DNA from: Piscicola geometra
Lineage: Eukaryota; Annelida; Clitellata; Hirudinida; Piscicolidae
Length of the DNA: 64,000 bases
Direction: 5' to 3'
NCBI GenBank assembly: GCA_943735955.1
Contig: OX030955.1
Location: forward strand, 14,315,583 to 14,379,582
A program made the position numbers and the translations under genes. Positions 33,530 through 48,504 of this stretch are shown here, piece by piece; position 1 is the stretch's first letter, and every line of letters starts with the position of its first letter. The notes beneath the pieces are model-generated. The model was given only the letters and a program-made list of their open reading frames with translations, was not told the origin of the DNA and searched no databases.

Positions 33530-35772
33530 ATGTTAACAAGCTCTGACGCAAAGTTCCGTTGTTTGTGGCACATGTTCATTTGGTCCATTCTGCTGACACT
33601 AGTCTCACAATTCTACATTCTATCTGACCACATCGCCTTCTACATATTCGGCAGTCTGTGTATTCTCGTCTTGCCCATTGTCACTTCTCTCTACAGCAAC
33701 ACCGCTGGCAGGAGGGGTGCTGGTTTGTTGAGGTTTGTTATCATTTAAAAATTAATTTATATAGTGCATAATTAAAAATAGGTGAATTCGTTAATATATA
33801 ACCTCACTTCAATAAAAATGTATTTATTGAACAATTCAAAATATATCACATCACATCTCCTTCCAAAAACTAACACAGAGTGGCTTATGTGCTATGTGAT
33901 CCAGTCATAGCCTGCATGGCTCTGGTGCCAGTGCTTCTTATCAACAAGCTGACACCCCTCATTCGAGAAATGGAATGTCTTTCTGAGAATATTCACTCTT
34001 GGAATCAGAGTCTTTCATGTCTCAGTGAACAATCATTCTCAACACCTTCTAAGTTGAAGGAACTGATATTAAAAAATCCTATGGATTTTAAATACAAGAC
34101 GGTTTTATGGCTTGAAAGGGTATGTATAGGGTATCATGATTAGGTTTAATTTTCATCTATAATACAAAAAAATTAACCACTTGATACAGAGGCAGTTCTT
34201 GGCGGCGATTGAGGTGTCAGTGATCATTCCATGTATTCTTGCCCTGCTAATGGGACACAGAACAAGGAAGATGAGTTACCAAACGGCTCTGTTGATTTTC
34301 CTCTACTGGCTCATCAGTGGCATTGAGTGCGCCAGCATGATTGAGGCTTCAGTGCTGTGTGGCTCAGAACGACTCCACTACGCCATCACCACCGAAGTCA
34401 CTGTGGTGATGGCGTGCATCCTTGCCAACAGCTATGGCCTGGTCACTTTGTGCAGCTATATAAGTCCCATGAAGTGCAAGGGAGACAAGAACAAAGTGGC
34501 TGACCATTTTGACCTGGTCTACAAGTGTGTGGTCGGAGTGATGGGAGTCGCCTTTGTGGAACTTCCTCAGTTTATAGCGCGCATTCAAATGGTCGTCGCG
34601 ACGTCTGACTGGCCGTCAAACTTTGAAATCAGCGACTTTATCAGACAAAGCAAGGACTCTTCTCTGGCAGACACAAACCACAGCGAAGACGCTTTCAAAC
34701 AGATCTCATCATCTCAAGGAATGTTCCATCTCAACAACGTTTCCCTCGACGCATCGAAATTGCTTAAAGATCTCTTCTCTAATTTAGAGCAAAATTCTTC
34801 AAAAGAAATGCAGCATATTTTTAACAGTTTCTACCACGCCAGCATGCAGCCCACCATTCCAGCCACCATTGACTTCAGCCAATCCTACCACCAAGGCTTC
34901 CCTCCTTCCTTCTACCTCTGGGCCTTCAAGGATGCCATTGCCATTGTAATCATCAGCATTTTGCTTTTTCTACAACGCCAGGGAAGGGGGACTAGGGTCT
35001 TTCTGAAAGTGATGAGTCAAGAGCAGGGCTGTGTCGGCACCGTCTTTGACAACCTCAACACCGTCTTTTTGCCTGAGAAGAGGGATAAGTATATCATCAC
35101 CAGGTTTGTGGGCGTGTACCATTGGTGTATTCGATAGGGAGAGAGCAAGTGAATTTTTGTATTCTGATTTCAATATATTTTTTAAACATTCATTTTTAAA
35201 ACCTCATATTGATCTTGCTCAATAGTTTGTTTCATGCACGCAGATGTGCCAAATGCAAGCAAATAGATCTGAGGAATGGCTTACCGCGCAGACACAAGAA
35301 CCACTACCGCTCCATCATGCAATCCAAGCCTTCCAACAAATCCTTACCCAGCCACATGTGGCGTTCATCCGAGCTGTTCTTCAAGCCTTCATACCCTGAT
35401 GTGGCTCAGGAGCAGAGAGCGAGCGAGTTATCTTCATCCATTCAAAGAGCACTCAGAAAGCAGGAGTCGTTGAGGTACGAGACTGACGACTTCAAGGTTG
35501 AGATGGGCGAGGAGCTGAGAAGGAAGATGCAATCGTCAGATGAGGAGGTTGATGAGGAAGCAAAGGACGATGTATCAGTGGCTTCGTTTGGAGACGTATT
35601 CTCGAATAACCCTATCGACGGCGCTAATGGTGGGGAACACACAAATATGGAGTATGACCTTGAGAGGCCGTATACTACATTGGGGCCTGCTGAAACGCCC
35701 TGTAGCCATCAAGAAGTTGTTCCTCCGAGGAAGAAGAAAAAGATCAAATCGGTTCAGTTCAGTTTCAGTTGA
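33530..35772 (+). CDS. TMEM26-like: TMEM26-like membrane protein, unit 2
   Basis: Exons 33530-33732, 33879-34119, 34190-35103 and 35244-35772. The frame is intact. It differs from unit 1 by Asp instead of His at residue 304 (GAC for CAC at about 34655), within the large glycosylated loop. Introns carry the same splice sites. Confidence 0.6.
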
Positions 35773-37609
35773 CCCCTTTCGAAGCTTCCTATTATTACAT
35801 TGAGATATCTATTTAAACTTGATGTTTGATAAAGTAAAATTGATTTCATTTTCACATTTTTAGTAAGTTTATATTCCTATTTTTTATCATGTTTCTTTTT
35901 TTTATTTGTTTGATTTATTTAAAATTTTGCTATTTAACTTAACGTTTTAAAACTATTGCATCACATTGATGAAAAAACTCCAGACATATGTAATCAGTCA
36001 TCTTCATAATCTTCAAAATGCATTTTAATATAAATTAATTTCTATAGTATTATTTATAATATTTTCTTTTATTTTTTTACTTTCAAAAGTACATAATCAA
36101 ATTAAAGTTTTTTTAAATTAGTGAATAGTGTTTTTAGTCAGTATTTTGTGAAAAACGTCTTAATTGACACGCTGATTCTATAATTGTACATTTTTAGAGA
36201 AGCTCTTCTAGTAGTCTATAACACCATTAATTCATCCAGCAAAGCGTGTAAATCACCGCCTTTCATAGACTTTGGCCTATAGATAATAGGTGAAGTACCA
36301 CGGTACGATGTATGAATTTATTCCTGTTTTATGACATTCGTAGCATTGAATTTGAATTATATAATTATTTGTTATTCAAAGCATGTCGATAATAAATCGT
36401 CGCCTATATAGACCATATAAAATTTATATTATATTATAAATCAACAAAAATAAAATTATGTAGTATTTTTCAATTTTTTACATTTTGATAATTTAAACTA
36501 ATTGACTTTGTGATAAATTTATTTAAAAACTTTTTCAATATATCCACCCATCGTATGTAATTTTGTAAATTCTCTAATTCTCTTGCTCAAAAAATGAAAT
36601 CTTTTTAAATTATAATTTTCAAGGGTACAATATATTTATTTTTAAATAAGTAACGTTTCAGCTGATTATAGTTTGTGTCGGATTAAAGATTTGTACCAAG
36701 ATAGACATTTTTAATAAAGATATCTACGGAAATAGAAGTTATAAATTGCTTCCCTTAAGTGTAGAGTCATTGGTTCAAAGTATTCAACTGTATAACTATT
36801 ATAATAATAGTATTATTGAACGAGATTTTGTAAATCTTTACACTTGGAAATGAATCAAATGTATTAATTATTAGCTGATATATTCAAAAATAAATTATTT
36901 ACAACAGAAATATAAAGAATTCACCGTACAATTCTGGGCGGTGGGATAGCCTAGTTGTAAAAAGCATTGAAATCGCATCACTGGCGTGGCTTCGGTTCCA
37001 ACTGATTCCTAATTGTGTCGAGGTTCCTGTACTTTATGGTGAAAAAGTAAAACGCCATTTGTCATAAAGCTCAAAAAACCATAGGTTTTCTACTTTTATT
37101 AGTATCTGGGTAATGTAAAAGTCATTAAAAAGCAAAATAAAAATGCAAGCTTTTGAAAAAATTAAAATATATTAATGAAAAGAGCTTTATGAAGGATTAC
37201 AGGTTTGATCGTTTCATTTCAGTAAAACTGTGAAATATGATCAGGCTTTTTCAGGCTATTCTTGTAATGACTGGAATTTTTAATCATTAATCGTATTGAC
37301 CAAGTTTATTGGTTGTTACGCGAAATGCCTGGGTTTTCATGTTTTATGCAACATGCTTGATACGCGTTTGACTAAAATATATAGATATCTCAATAAAGAC
37401 TTTGTTGTTGAGCTTTGGCCGTTGTTCTGTCCCTCTAGATAAATGTCTGTGGATGCCCATGACCCCCATAGGTCATCCTCAAAGTAACCCAAAGTAGATG
37501 TTTTTTCCTATTTAAGATAATTTAATTTGATAACTTCACGTAACATTCCCTGTTTAATCGCTTCTGTACCGAACAGTGGATCTTTTATCTATTATGCGTT
37601 TGGACCAAT

Positions 37610-38566
37610 CATGGGCGGCAATCCTGAGGTGGTCTTGGGGTCCGGACCCCTTCAATTTTTTCAATAAAAACATTTTAAAACTTTTGTTTTTATGCAAACA
37701 TGGCATAAAACAGAATTTTTACATATTAATACATTGAGAGTATGTTTAGTTATAGCTGTCTAAAATAAAACTTTTCATTGCATTGAAGGAATATATACAT
37801 CTTTGGCAGCCGCTCAAATAAATTTGTAGAATAAACGGTTTTGGGTATAATATATTAAAATTTTAGAATCTTAAGTCTAAATAAAAACTAAATTTAATTA
37901 ATTAGAATGTTTTTAGTGCGAATATTGGTTGTTTTGAATCTGTCGAGAATGGCCGCAGCAGACCAAGATGGCCGCAAGGAATCAAGTGAGCTGTGACATA
38001 AAGGAGAAATCTTTCCATAGCAGCAGCAGTACCAGCGTTGGCAAAGACTTCTCCTTCACCCTCTTTCGCAGCCTCGGCACCAGTGGCAAGACAGAAAATT
38101 GAGAAGAATGATGATTGTGTTTTGAGGATGATGTGGTGATGATAGTGCTGTGGTATGAATGTTGGTATAGTGGTGATGATTGAATTTTTTATTTGTGGTG
38201 ATAGTGATTTTTTGGCGGTGATTGTCATGGTGGGGTGGGTGAGGTTGGATTATTGAGGTTGATTGTGTGTTTATATATATATTTAAATTTTATATATATA
38301 CATACATTGGTAATGGTCTAAAAACCGTTTTATTTAACAAATTTATTTGAAGAGCGCCTTTGTTCACTTAGTTAAGGCCGCTATACAAATCATTAGTGAT
38401 TGATTGATTGATTGATTGCTTACTTAAATATTCGTATAAAAACAGAAGTTTAAAAAACATTTTTAGTGGGAAAGTGGGGGGGTCCAGACCCCAAAACCTA
38501 CCAGGATCGTCCATGCTGGTTAGGACCCCCCCTCCACCCAAGATTTAAAGCAGATCGCCGCTTCTG
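37610..38566. mobile_element. Non-autonomous hAT element, unit 2
   Basis: Same length as in unit 1, with one base change near 38312 (TAATGG for TAGTGG). It arrived before the array formed. Confidence 0.7.
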
Positions 38567-39344
38567 GGTCCAATAGCTGCTGTTAGAGTCAAACCTATAT
38601 GAATATTAGTTATCTTTAATCGATGCAAATCGAATTATCATTAATAAACTTCAGTTTTAAAGATCGCATATATTTTTGATAGTTTACTTAGTTTTTTTAT
38701 GTTCAATTTTTTCTATAATATATTCAGACACTGAAGTTTTGTTTAGACATGAATATTTAAAACTATTAACTAATTATTTCCTTATTCAATCGAATTGTAG
38801 GTCCCTTTATTTTTACTCGAACCAACAAGAAATTCAGGTGTTCAAAACAGTTCTAGTTAATTCAGTAATATTTATAAAACATTAAAATAATTGTAAACTT
38901 TTTTTTTGAATTGATAAATATTATTTTTGAAAAATTGTTTTTAAATCATAATAATTAGGCTCTACAGTCGTGAGATTTAAATATTTCAAACTTTTACTTG
39001 TTTTTAAGTTCATTTTGGTTAATATATTTAAAGCTTTCTAATTCAAAATGATACATAATAGTTCATTTGAATACTGAATACTTTCAATAAAAGGTTTAAA
39101 AAAAGTTAAAATAAATATTTTGAAATCGTTAAAATCCAATGCACAAAAATTAACATTTTCCAAAATAATGAAATATTGTATAAAATTCATAATATAAAAT
39201 AAAAATATCTATAAAAACTCATCAATAATTCAAAGTGTTCAATGTTCATTGAATTATTTTCATGCTGTTTAGTATTTTCAAGATTAACAATATACCATAT
39301 GTAAAAGATAAAACCCACAAAATTGTGATGCAGATAATGAAAAA

Positions 39345-39843
39345 ATGAGTTCAAGACCTGATTGGATGAAGGGCAGGGGGAGAGGAGGTCCCAAGCCCAA
39401 TCCCAGTGGATTGCCAACTAATGAAAATGCACAGACTATAACTAACAGTAGTGAACCAAAGGCTCCACTTGCTGCTGGGGCTAAAATATATCAGTGGAAC
39501 TCTAGAAATAATACTAATTTCAAAAAGCCCAACGCTAATAACAACATTATTTACAACAGCAATGGCTCAAACATCTTCAATGATGCCAATAGAAGTAACA
39601 AAAACAGCAACAACAACTGCAGCAATTCAGCTACCACCTCGAGCACCTTTGAGAGAGCAGCACAACAGCATCAAGAAGCCAGCAAGAAGCATCTGATTAA
39701 GCAATATCAAGACATGCTGATGTCATCATCATCATCATCAGATAATGATGATGAGGATGAAGAGGAGGCGGAAAAGAAAAAGATTATAATGGCTAAGATG
39801 GTAGGAGGCAAGGATGGTGATGATTACCATTGTGACTTGGGAG
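39345..39843 (+). pseudogene. NFXL1: Orphan NFXL1 first coding exon, unit 2
   Basis: Same coding sequence and donor as in unit 1, without exon 2. Its preservation reflects recent copying rather than proven function. Confidence 0.75.
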
Positions 39844-42800
39844 GTGAGGAGTTGTCAAGGAATTGTCACATTTGATGTTTTGAAGATAGACTAATCACTA
39901 ATAGCTTATTTTTAATGATCATAATACTGTAAAATACCAGAATCTGCCGACATAAATAACTTTGGGACATCAAAATTGTTTTTTCCGCTTTTTTTTCAGA
40001 CATAATTATTTTAACCTTGAATTAAAAAAAATCTTATGTGGCAAATAATTTTTTTTTGAAAAAATACTTTTATTTTCAGAATACATATTTTTTATTAATT
40101 ATCCGAGATTTTGGTGTTTTATGGTAATGGTAATTTTATTATTCTATTTGCACCTAATCCATTGACCCATTCATTCATTCATCCATCCATCTATTCATCC
40201 ATCTATTCATCCATCTATTCATCCATCTATTCATCCATCTATTCATCCATCTATTCATCCATCTATTCATCCATCTATTCATCCATCTATTCATCCAGCC
40301 AGAAGCCAATTGTCTATGAAACAGTTGAGCGTCAAAATGCCAGAAGATTGGGCTCCCAGTCGTGCTGGGCTTACTCAACACTAGGTCTCTCCACAATAAA
40401 TTAAAGTTAAGTAGTTTGCTGCAATGGCTATCCAATTTATTAGGTTTCTCCACCTGAAGCTAATTAGGTTAAGGTTAGGGTAACACTTTTTGGTGCTGGC
40501 TAGCCGTGACAAGCTGAATAGACATTCGCATGGAACTTTACTTGAGGGAGATGACAATTACTTTTTTGCCAGTTATGCAAGAATCGGATATGCTGCTAAG
40601 CATGCTGTTGCCAAGAAAAAAGCGAACAATTTTCATAGCCTAACTCAGATTCTATTGAAAGGAATCTATTCGATAACGTTGAAGGTCGGTTAGTTTTGGA
40701 GATTTACTTATCTTTAACAAGTTTTTCCAGTTCTTTCCAGTCACTTCGCTTTCATTTTTTCAAAGACATTCACACTTTTTAATTTCATTAACCTTTTTCA
40801 AAGCGTTAACCTTTTTCATAGCGTTAGCAATACATTTTTAATAAAACATATAGAGCGCTCTTGAAATTTATGAAAAAGCGTTATATAATTTATTTGATTG
40901 ATCAATTGACATACATTATATCTCTGCTTTTATCTAAGTTAACTTTTGATTAACGCGTCAACGGAATAACGCATGGAAAGAGATGAAATCACACTTTTTA
41001 AGAAGATTATGAAACGTTCGAAATAGTTTGTCATTTTACAGTTTGCCCAAACAGGAGTTATAATAGATTCAACACACTGGGAGATGCTTCTACCTCGTAC
41101 ACATTCCTGGTTTTGCATTTTCCCCCTATTTGTGGGCATTCCTTTGTTTGCATATGATGGAGATGATAGTTTTTGACCAGTTAAATTTAACTTGATCAAT
41201 TGGTTTACAAAATATTTAATATATAAATGTTCATCTAAGAAATTTTTGAGATAAGGATTCGAGATTACATCTAATATGTTTTTAATACAAGGGAGAATTC
41301 TGTATAATTATGAAAATGTATTAAAAAAACATAAAAATTAGAAATATTTTTTAGAAAGTCTATAAATTATTATATTAAAAATTAACATATTTATTTATTC
41401 ATTACGTCACAATCTTCTAAAACACTTTTACGACCAGTTTTACAACTTTCATTAAGGCTTAATGATTAAGCACAAGCATTATAATATATAAACTTTAAAT
41501 GAGTGACAAAAATCCTTGCATCGATACAAGTATTATAATTATTTTTTGGGATTTTGCCGATTAGTCTCTATTTACCTTAGTAACTAAGGCTTAGTTTTGT
41601 TATATATATTGCTTGATAAGCCAAACTATTAGTTAATGAAATTGTCCTTTAATTTACTAAATATAATTTATATTATATTATGATATAATATTAAATTAAT
41701 TCATGAGCCAAATTAGTGATTCTTTAAACTTATTAAATATAATATAATAGTGAATAACTTAAATAAATTAAATATAATTAACATATTTGATAGAATTTCA
41801 TTCTTAATCTCTTTTATTGCTATAAACTATTTTTGGGAGATTAAACTCAGAGCAATAACATTTTTTTGCAAAACTTATACTTTGAATTGACAATCCCTTA
41901 TATAATAGTTTCTGTTATTTGATAAAAATGATCAAAAATTGAAATATTTAAATAAAAAAACATTTGAGTAGATTTAAATGTTTTTATATCCATATTCAAA
42001 ACATGTGCTGTAAAACACAATGTATAATTCGCACTTTTGCGCTTTTTATTTTGCTCTCAAAAGATTTCCAAACACGCAAATTTATTTTTTTGCAAGAGTG
42101 AAGACATATCTGTTCGACAAATTTATTTACGAGCGCTCTTGAATTTGAAGAAAGAGCGCTATAGAAATCTATTTGATTGATTGATTGATTGATTGAGTGA
42201 AATGGCGTATATTTCCGTTGGGATACTTTGGAAATCGTACTCGGAAGCATAGACAGAGCAATATAAAAACAGCTGATGGCAATGTTTATTTATTTCTTGA
42301 ATCAGCTGATTGTTGGTTTCTAACAATAACAAGAAGCGGCCATATTATTTTAGATTTCGGCAAACTATCCGAGGCGAGATATGTCGTAAAATGAACAATA
42401 ACCGAGACTTCTTTTACTTCTTTTTTTTAACATATTTTTTAAAAGTTATATGATAGTTCACGATATATATTTCGGCAAACTATCTGAGGTGAGATATATC
42501 GTAAAATGAACAATAAATGAGGCTTCTTTACTTCTTTTACGAATAATTTTTTGAGTAATTAATAATAATTTTACTCAGTAATGTCAAATCTTGTATATAT
42601 TTCGGCAAACTATCTGAGGCGAGATATATTGTTAAATGAACAATAAATAAGGCTTCTTTACTTCTTTTATGAATACTTTTTTGAGTAATCAATAATAATT
42701 TTACTCAGTAATGTCAAATCTGTTCACATTAAAATTAAACACATAAAAATAGGTCAAAAGATCTGCGTGTTTTTTAACTCTCTAAACTAAACTAATATGA

Positions 42801-42974
42801 GAAAAAAATCTTATTAATTTAAAGTATTTTATTATGCCTGTTAGCAATACCGTTTTATTACCATCCAGCGATTTAAACATTGGAAGTTTGTCTATGTCAA
42901 TCGTTAATCTCATTTGCATAAATTATGAGTACGATTTCCAAACTAAAGCTTTCCGTTTAACAAGCCATTTTTAG

Positions 42975-43431
42975 ATGTCGTTCTGTGGCCTATCTGAACG
43001 CCCCCCAAGATTTAATCTTTTCGAATATCGTTTTTCTGACATTTTGGCATTGAAAAAACAGACGCGCTTCATTCAGGGTCTTTAGAGTATTCATTTTTTT
43101 GCTACAAATCATTTCTATGTTTTTAATGAAGGGTTGCCAGTTTACGACACTAAGCAGTGTCTTCTCAAGCGCCCTTCACCTACTATTCTGCTAGAGAAAT
43201 CCAAGGTAAAACAGTTAATTTCGAAATAATTTTTTTCTCAATTTTAAAAATACCTGTATGAAACTAATTAATAACTTACATTTAATTTTATAATTAATAT
43301 TTTTTTTGAAGATGACGAAGTTCTATTACAAACCTAGAAGTCCCTACACCCTGAATCCAGCCTCGGAGTCTCATCCATGCACTGGTGGACGAGAGATTGA
43401 AAGATTGAATCCTGAATGTGTTAAAATCTGA
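42975..43431 (+). pseudogene. Two-exon small gene, unit 3
   Basis: Exons 42975-43205 and 43312-43431, TAG at 43083-43085. Unchanged from units 1 and 2. Confidence 0.45.
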
Positions 43432-44423
43432 GTCATTTCAAGCTATTTATAATATATTTTCAAGTAAATGTTTTTCTCAAGTGCTATAGGCACAGTGTGA
43501 TTAAAACTTTCGGTCAGAAAGTAAAATATTTGGTCATCTTTTAGTAAAAATAAACATGGAAAAACTTTTATTTGAGATATAAATCACAGTGAAATTTTAA
43601 AGGGTCCTTATAGAATTCCTAAACATCATTGAGTATCAATTTAATGCTTATTTATCGACTATGCGAGTTATAGACTATAACTTATAGTCTATAAGTTATA
43701 GTCTAACTTAGAGCCTATGAGTTATAGGTTATACATAAAAATTATTTTATATGTTAAAGAATAAATTTATAATTGATACATAAATTATATAAAACAGTAG
43801 CAATATCGAAGTCTTGAATATCGAAAAATCCACAAAATATTATGAATATTAATGATTAATTAAATAAGACCAGCAAGGTCTAGATATTTTAGTCAATGAT
43901 TGATGAAGCATTTTGGTAACAATTGAAAAATGTTTCAAGAATAGATTAAATTTAATATTTATCAATTATTTTCTTAAATCCTACTTAAATTTAACAAGTA
44001 GGAAAAATATTTTTATAAAAGCAACAAATATTATAACAATTGATTGAAACAAAGTTAAATTATTTTATTAATAGGTTGTAAAAAGACCATAGCTCAAAGA
44101 TAGATAAAGTTTATTTTATTATCACAGTAAACGTTCTTTCGGTAATGGTGTTAAAATATTATTATTGAATGCTATAGAATATCTATGCTTTCGCACTTAT
44201 ATTTTATGAGTAAATAGTAAAAGTACTTTAATTCTTAAGTTTAAGAAACAAATTTTGAAGGAAGAAAAATTTAAAACTTTTAATGAAAACAAATAGGTTT
44301 TCAAAAGAGATTGTCATGTCGGTTATAAAGTTAAACAAAAAGCCTAGATTTAGGTAGTTTAAAAGCAGGAACAGTTTGATTATAAATTTTATAATAAAGA
44401 AAAACAGTCATTTTATTTTTAAA

Positions 44424-46666
44424 ATGTTAACAAGCTCTGACGCAAAGTTCCGTTGTTTGTGGCACATGTTCATTTGGTCCATTCTGCTGACACTAGTCTC
44501 ACAATTCTACATTCTATCTGACCACATCGCCTTCTACATATTCGGCAGTCTGTGTATTCTCGTCTTGCCCATTGTCACTTCTCTCTACAGCAACACCGCT
44601 GGCAGGAGGGGTGCTGGTTTGTTGAGGTTTGTTATCATTTAAAAATTAATTTATATAGTGCATAATTAAAAATAGGTGAATTCGTTAATATATAACCTCA
44701 CTTCAATAAAAATGTATTTATTGAACAATTCAAAATATATCACATCACATCTCCTTCCAAAAACTAACACAGAGTGGCTTATGTGCTATGTGATCCAGTC
44801 ATAGCCTGCATGGCTCTGGTGCCAGTGCTTCTTATCAACAAGCTGACACCCCTCATTCGAGAAATGGAATGTCTTTCTGAGAATATTCACTCTTGGAATC
44901 AGAGTCTTTCATGTCTCAGTGAACAATCATTCTCAACACCTTCTAAGTTGAAGGAACTGATATTAAAAAATCCTATGGATTTTAAATACAAGACGGTTTT
45001 ATGGCTTGAAAGGGTATGTATAGGGTATCATGATTAGGTTTAATTTTCATCTATAATACAAAAAAATTAACCACTTGATACAGAGGCAGTTCTTGGCGGC
45101 GATTGAGGTGTCAGTGATCATTCCATGTATTCTTGCCCTGCTAATGGGACACAGAACAAGGAAGATGAGTTACCAAACGGCTCTGTTGATTTTCCTCTAC
45201 TGGCTCATCAGTGGCATTGAGTGCGCCAGCATGATTGAGGCTTCAGTGCTGTGTGGCTCAGAACGACTCCACTACGCCATCACCACCGAAGTCACTGTGG
45301 TGATGGCGTGCATCCTTGCCAACAGCTATGGCCTGGTCACTTTGTGCAGCTATATAAGTCCCATGAAGTGCAAGGGAGACAAGAACAAAGTGGCTGACCA
45401 TTTTGACCTGGTCTACAAGTGTGTGGTCGGAGTGATGGGAGTCGCCTTTGTGGAACTTCCTCAGTTTATAGCGCGCATTCAAATGGTCGTCGCGACGTCT
45501 GACTGGCCGTCAAACTTTGAAATCAGCGACTTTATCAGACAAAGCAAGGACTCTTCTCTGGCAGACACAAACCACAGCGAAGACGCTTTCAAACAGATCT
45601 CATCATCTCAAGGAATGTTCCATCTCAACAACGTTTCCCTCGACGCATCGAAATTGCTTAAAGATCTCTTCTCTAATTTAGAGCAAAATTCTTCAAAAGA
45701 AATGCAGCATATTTTTAACAGTTTCTACCACGCCAGCATGCAGCCCACCATTCCAGCCACCATTGACTTCAGCCAATCCTACCACCAAGGCTTCCCTCCT
45801 TCCTTCTACCTCTGGGCCTTCAAGGATGCCATTGCCATTGTAATCATCAGCATTTTGCTTTTTCTACAACGCCAGGGAAGGGGGACTAGGGTCTTTCTGA
45901 AAGTGATGAGTCAAGAGCAGGGCTGTGTCGGCACCGTCTTTGACAACCTCAACACCGTCTTTTTGCCTGAGAAGAGGGATAAGTATATCATCACCAGGTT
46001 TGTGGGCGTGTACCATTGGTGTATTCGATAGGGAGAGAGCAAGTGAATTTTTGTATTCTGATTTCAATATATTTTTTAAACATTCATTTTTAAAACCTCA
46101 TATTGATCTTGCTCAATAGTTTGTTTCATGCACGCAGATGTGCCAAATGCAAGCAAATAGATCTGAGGAATGGCTTACCGCGCAGACACAAGAACCACTA
46201 CCGCTCCATCATGCAATCCAAGCCTTCCAACAAATCCTTACCCAGCCACATGTGGCGTTCATCCGAGCTGTTCTTCAAGCCTTCATACCCTGATGTGGCT
46301 CAGGAGCAGAGAGCGAGCGAGTTATCTTCATCCATTCAAAGAGCACTCAGAAAGCAGGAGTCGTTGAGGTACGAGACTGACGACTTCAAGGTTGAGATGG
46401 GCGAGGAGCTGAGAAGGAAGATGCAATCGTCAGATGAGGAGGTTGATGAGGAAGCAAAGGACGATGTATCAGTGGCTTCGTTTGGAGACGTATTCTCGAA
46501 TAACCCTATCGACGGCGCTAATGGTGGGGAACACACAAATATGGAGTATGACCTTGAGAGGCCGTATACTACATTGGGGCCTGCTGAAACGCCCTGTAGC
46601 CATCAAGAAGTTGTTCCTCCGAGGAAGAAGAAAAAGATCAAATCGGTTCAGTTCAGTTTCAGTTGA
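44424..46666 (+). CDS. TMEM26-like: TMEM26-like membrane protein, unit 3
   Basis: Exons 44424-44626, 44773-45013, 45084-45997 and 46138-46666. Protein identical to unit 2. The next 3' base differences begin about 17 bp after the stop codon, which marks the edge of the homogenised tract. Confidence 0.6.
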
Positions 46667-48504
46667 CCCCTTTCGAAGCTTCTTATTATTACATTGAGAT
46701 ATCTATTTAAACTTGATGTTTGATAAAGTAAAATTGATTTCATTTTCACATTTTTAGTAAGTTTATATTCCTATTTTTTATCATGTTTCATTTTTTTATT
46801 TGTTTGATTTATTTAAAATTGTGCTATTTAACTTAACGTTTTATAACTATTGCATCACATTGATGAAAAAACTCCAGACATATGTAATCAGTCATCATCA
46901 TAATCTTCAAAATGCATTTTAATATAAATTAATTTCTATAGTATTTTTAATAATATTTTCTTTTATTTTTTTACTTTCAAAAGTACATAATCAAATTAAA
47001 GTTTTTTTAAATTAGTGAATAGTGTTTTTAGTCAGTATTTTGTGAAAAACTTCTTAATTGACACGCTGATTCTATAATTGTACATTTTTAGAGAAGCTCT
47101 TCTAGTAGTCTATAACACCATTAATTCATCCAGCAAAGCGTGTAAATCACCGCCTTTCATAGACTTTGGCCTATAGATAATAGGTGAAGTACCACGGTAC
47201 GATGTATGAATTTATTTCCTGTTTTATGACATTCGTAGCATTGAATTTGAATTATATAATTATTTGTTATTCAAAGCATGTCGATAATAAATCGTCGCCT
47301 AAATAGACCATATAAAATTTATATTATATTATAAATCAACAAAAATAAAATTATGTAGTATTTTTCAATTTTTTACATTTTGATAATTTAAACTAATTGA
47401 CTTTGTGATAAATTTATTTAAATACTTTTTCAATATATCCACCCATCGTATGTAATTTTTTAAATTCTCTAATTCTCTTGCTCAAAAATTGAAATCTTTT
47501 TAAATTATAATTTTCAAGGGTACAATATATTTATTTTAAAATAAGTAACGTTTCAGCCGATTATAGTTTGTGTCGGATTAAAGATTTGTACCAAGATAGA
47601 CATTTTTAATAAAGATATCTACGGAAATAGAAGTTATAAATTGCTTCCCTTAAGTGTAGAGTCATTGGTTCAAAGTATTCAACTGTATAACTATTATAAT
47701 AATAGTATTATTGAACGAGATTTTGTGAATCTTTACACTTGGAAATGAATCAAATGTATTAATTATTAGCTGATATATTCAAAAATAAATTATTTACAAC
47801 AGAAATATAAAGAATTCACCGTACAATTCTGGGCGGTGGGATAGCCTAGTTGTAAAAAGCATTGAAATCGCATCACTGGCGTGGCTTCGGTTCCAACTGA
47901 TTCCTAATTGTGTCGAGGTTCCTGTACTTTATGGTGAAAAAGTAAAACGCTATTTGTCATAAAGCTCAAAAAACCATAGGTTTTCTACTTTTATTAGTAT
48001 CTGGGTAATGTAAAAGTCATTAAAAAGCAAAATAAAAATGCAAGCTTTTGAAAAAATTAAAATATATTAATGAAAAGAGCTTTATGAAGGATTACAGGTT
48101 TGATCGTTTCATTTCATTAAAACTGTGAAATATGATCAGGCTTTTTCAGGCTATTCTTGTAATGACTGGATTTTTTAATCATTAATCGTATTGACCAAGT
48201 TTATTGGCTGTTACGCGAAATGCCTGGGTTTTCATGTTTTATGCAACATGCTTGATACGCGTTTGACTAAAATATATAGATATCTCAATAAAGACTTTGT
48301 TGTTGAGCTTTGGCCGTTGTTTTGTCCCTCTAGATAAATGTCTGTGGATGCCCATGACCCCCATAGGTCATCCTCAAAGTAACCCAAAGTAGATGTTTTT
48401 TCCTATTTAAGATAATTTAATTTGATAACTTCACGTAACATTCCCTGTTTAATCGCTTCTGTACCGAACAGTGGATCTTTTATCTATTATGCGTTTGGAC
48501 CAAT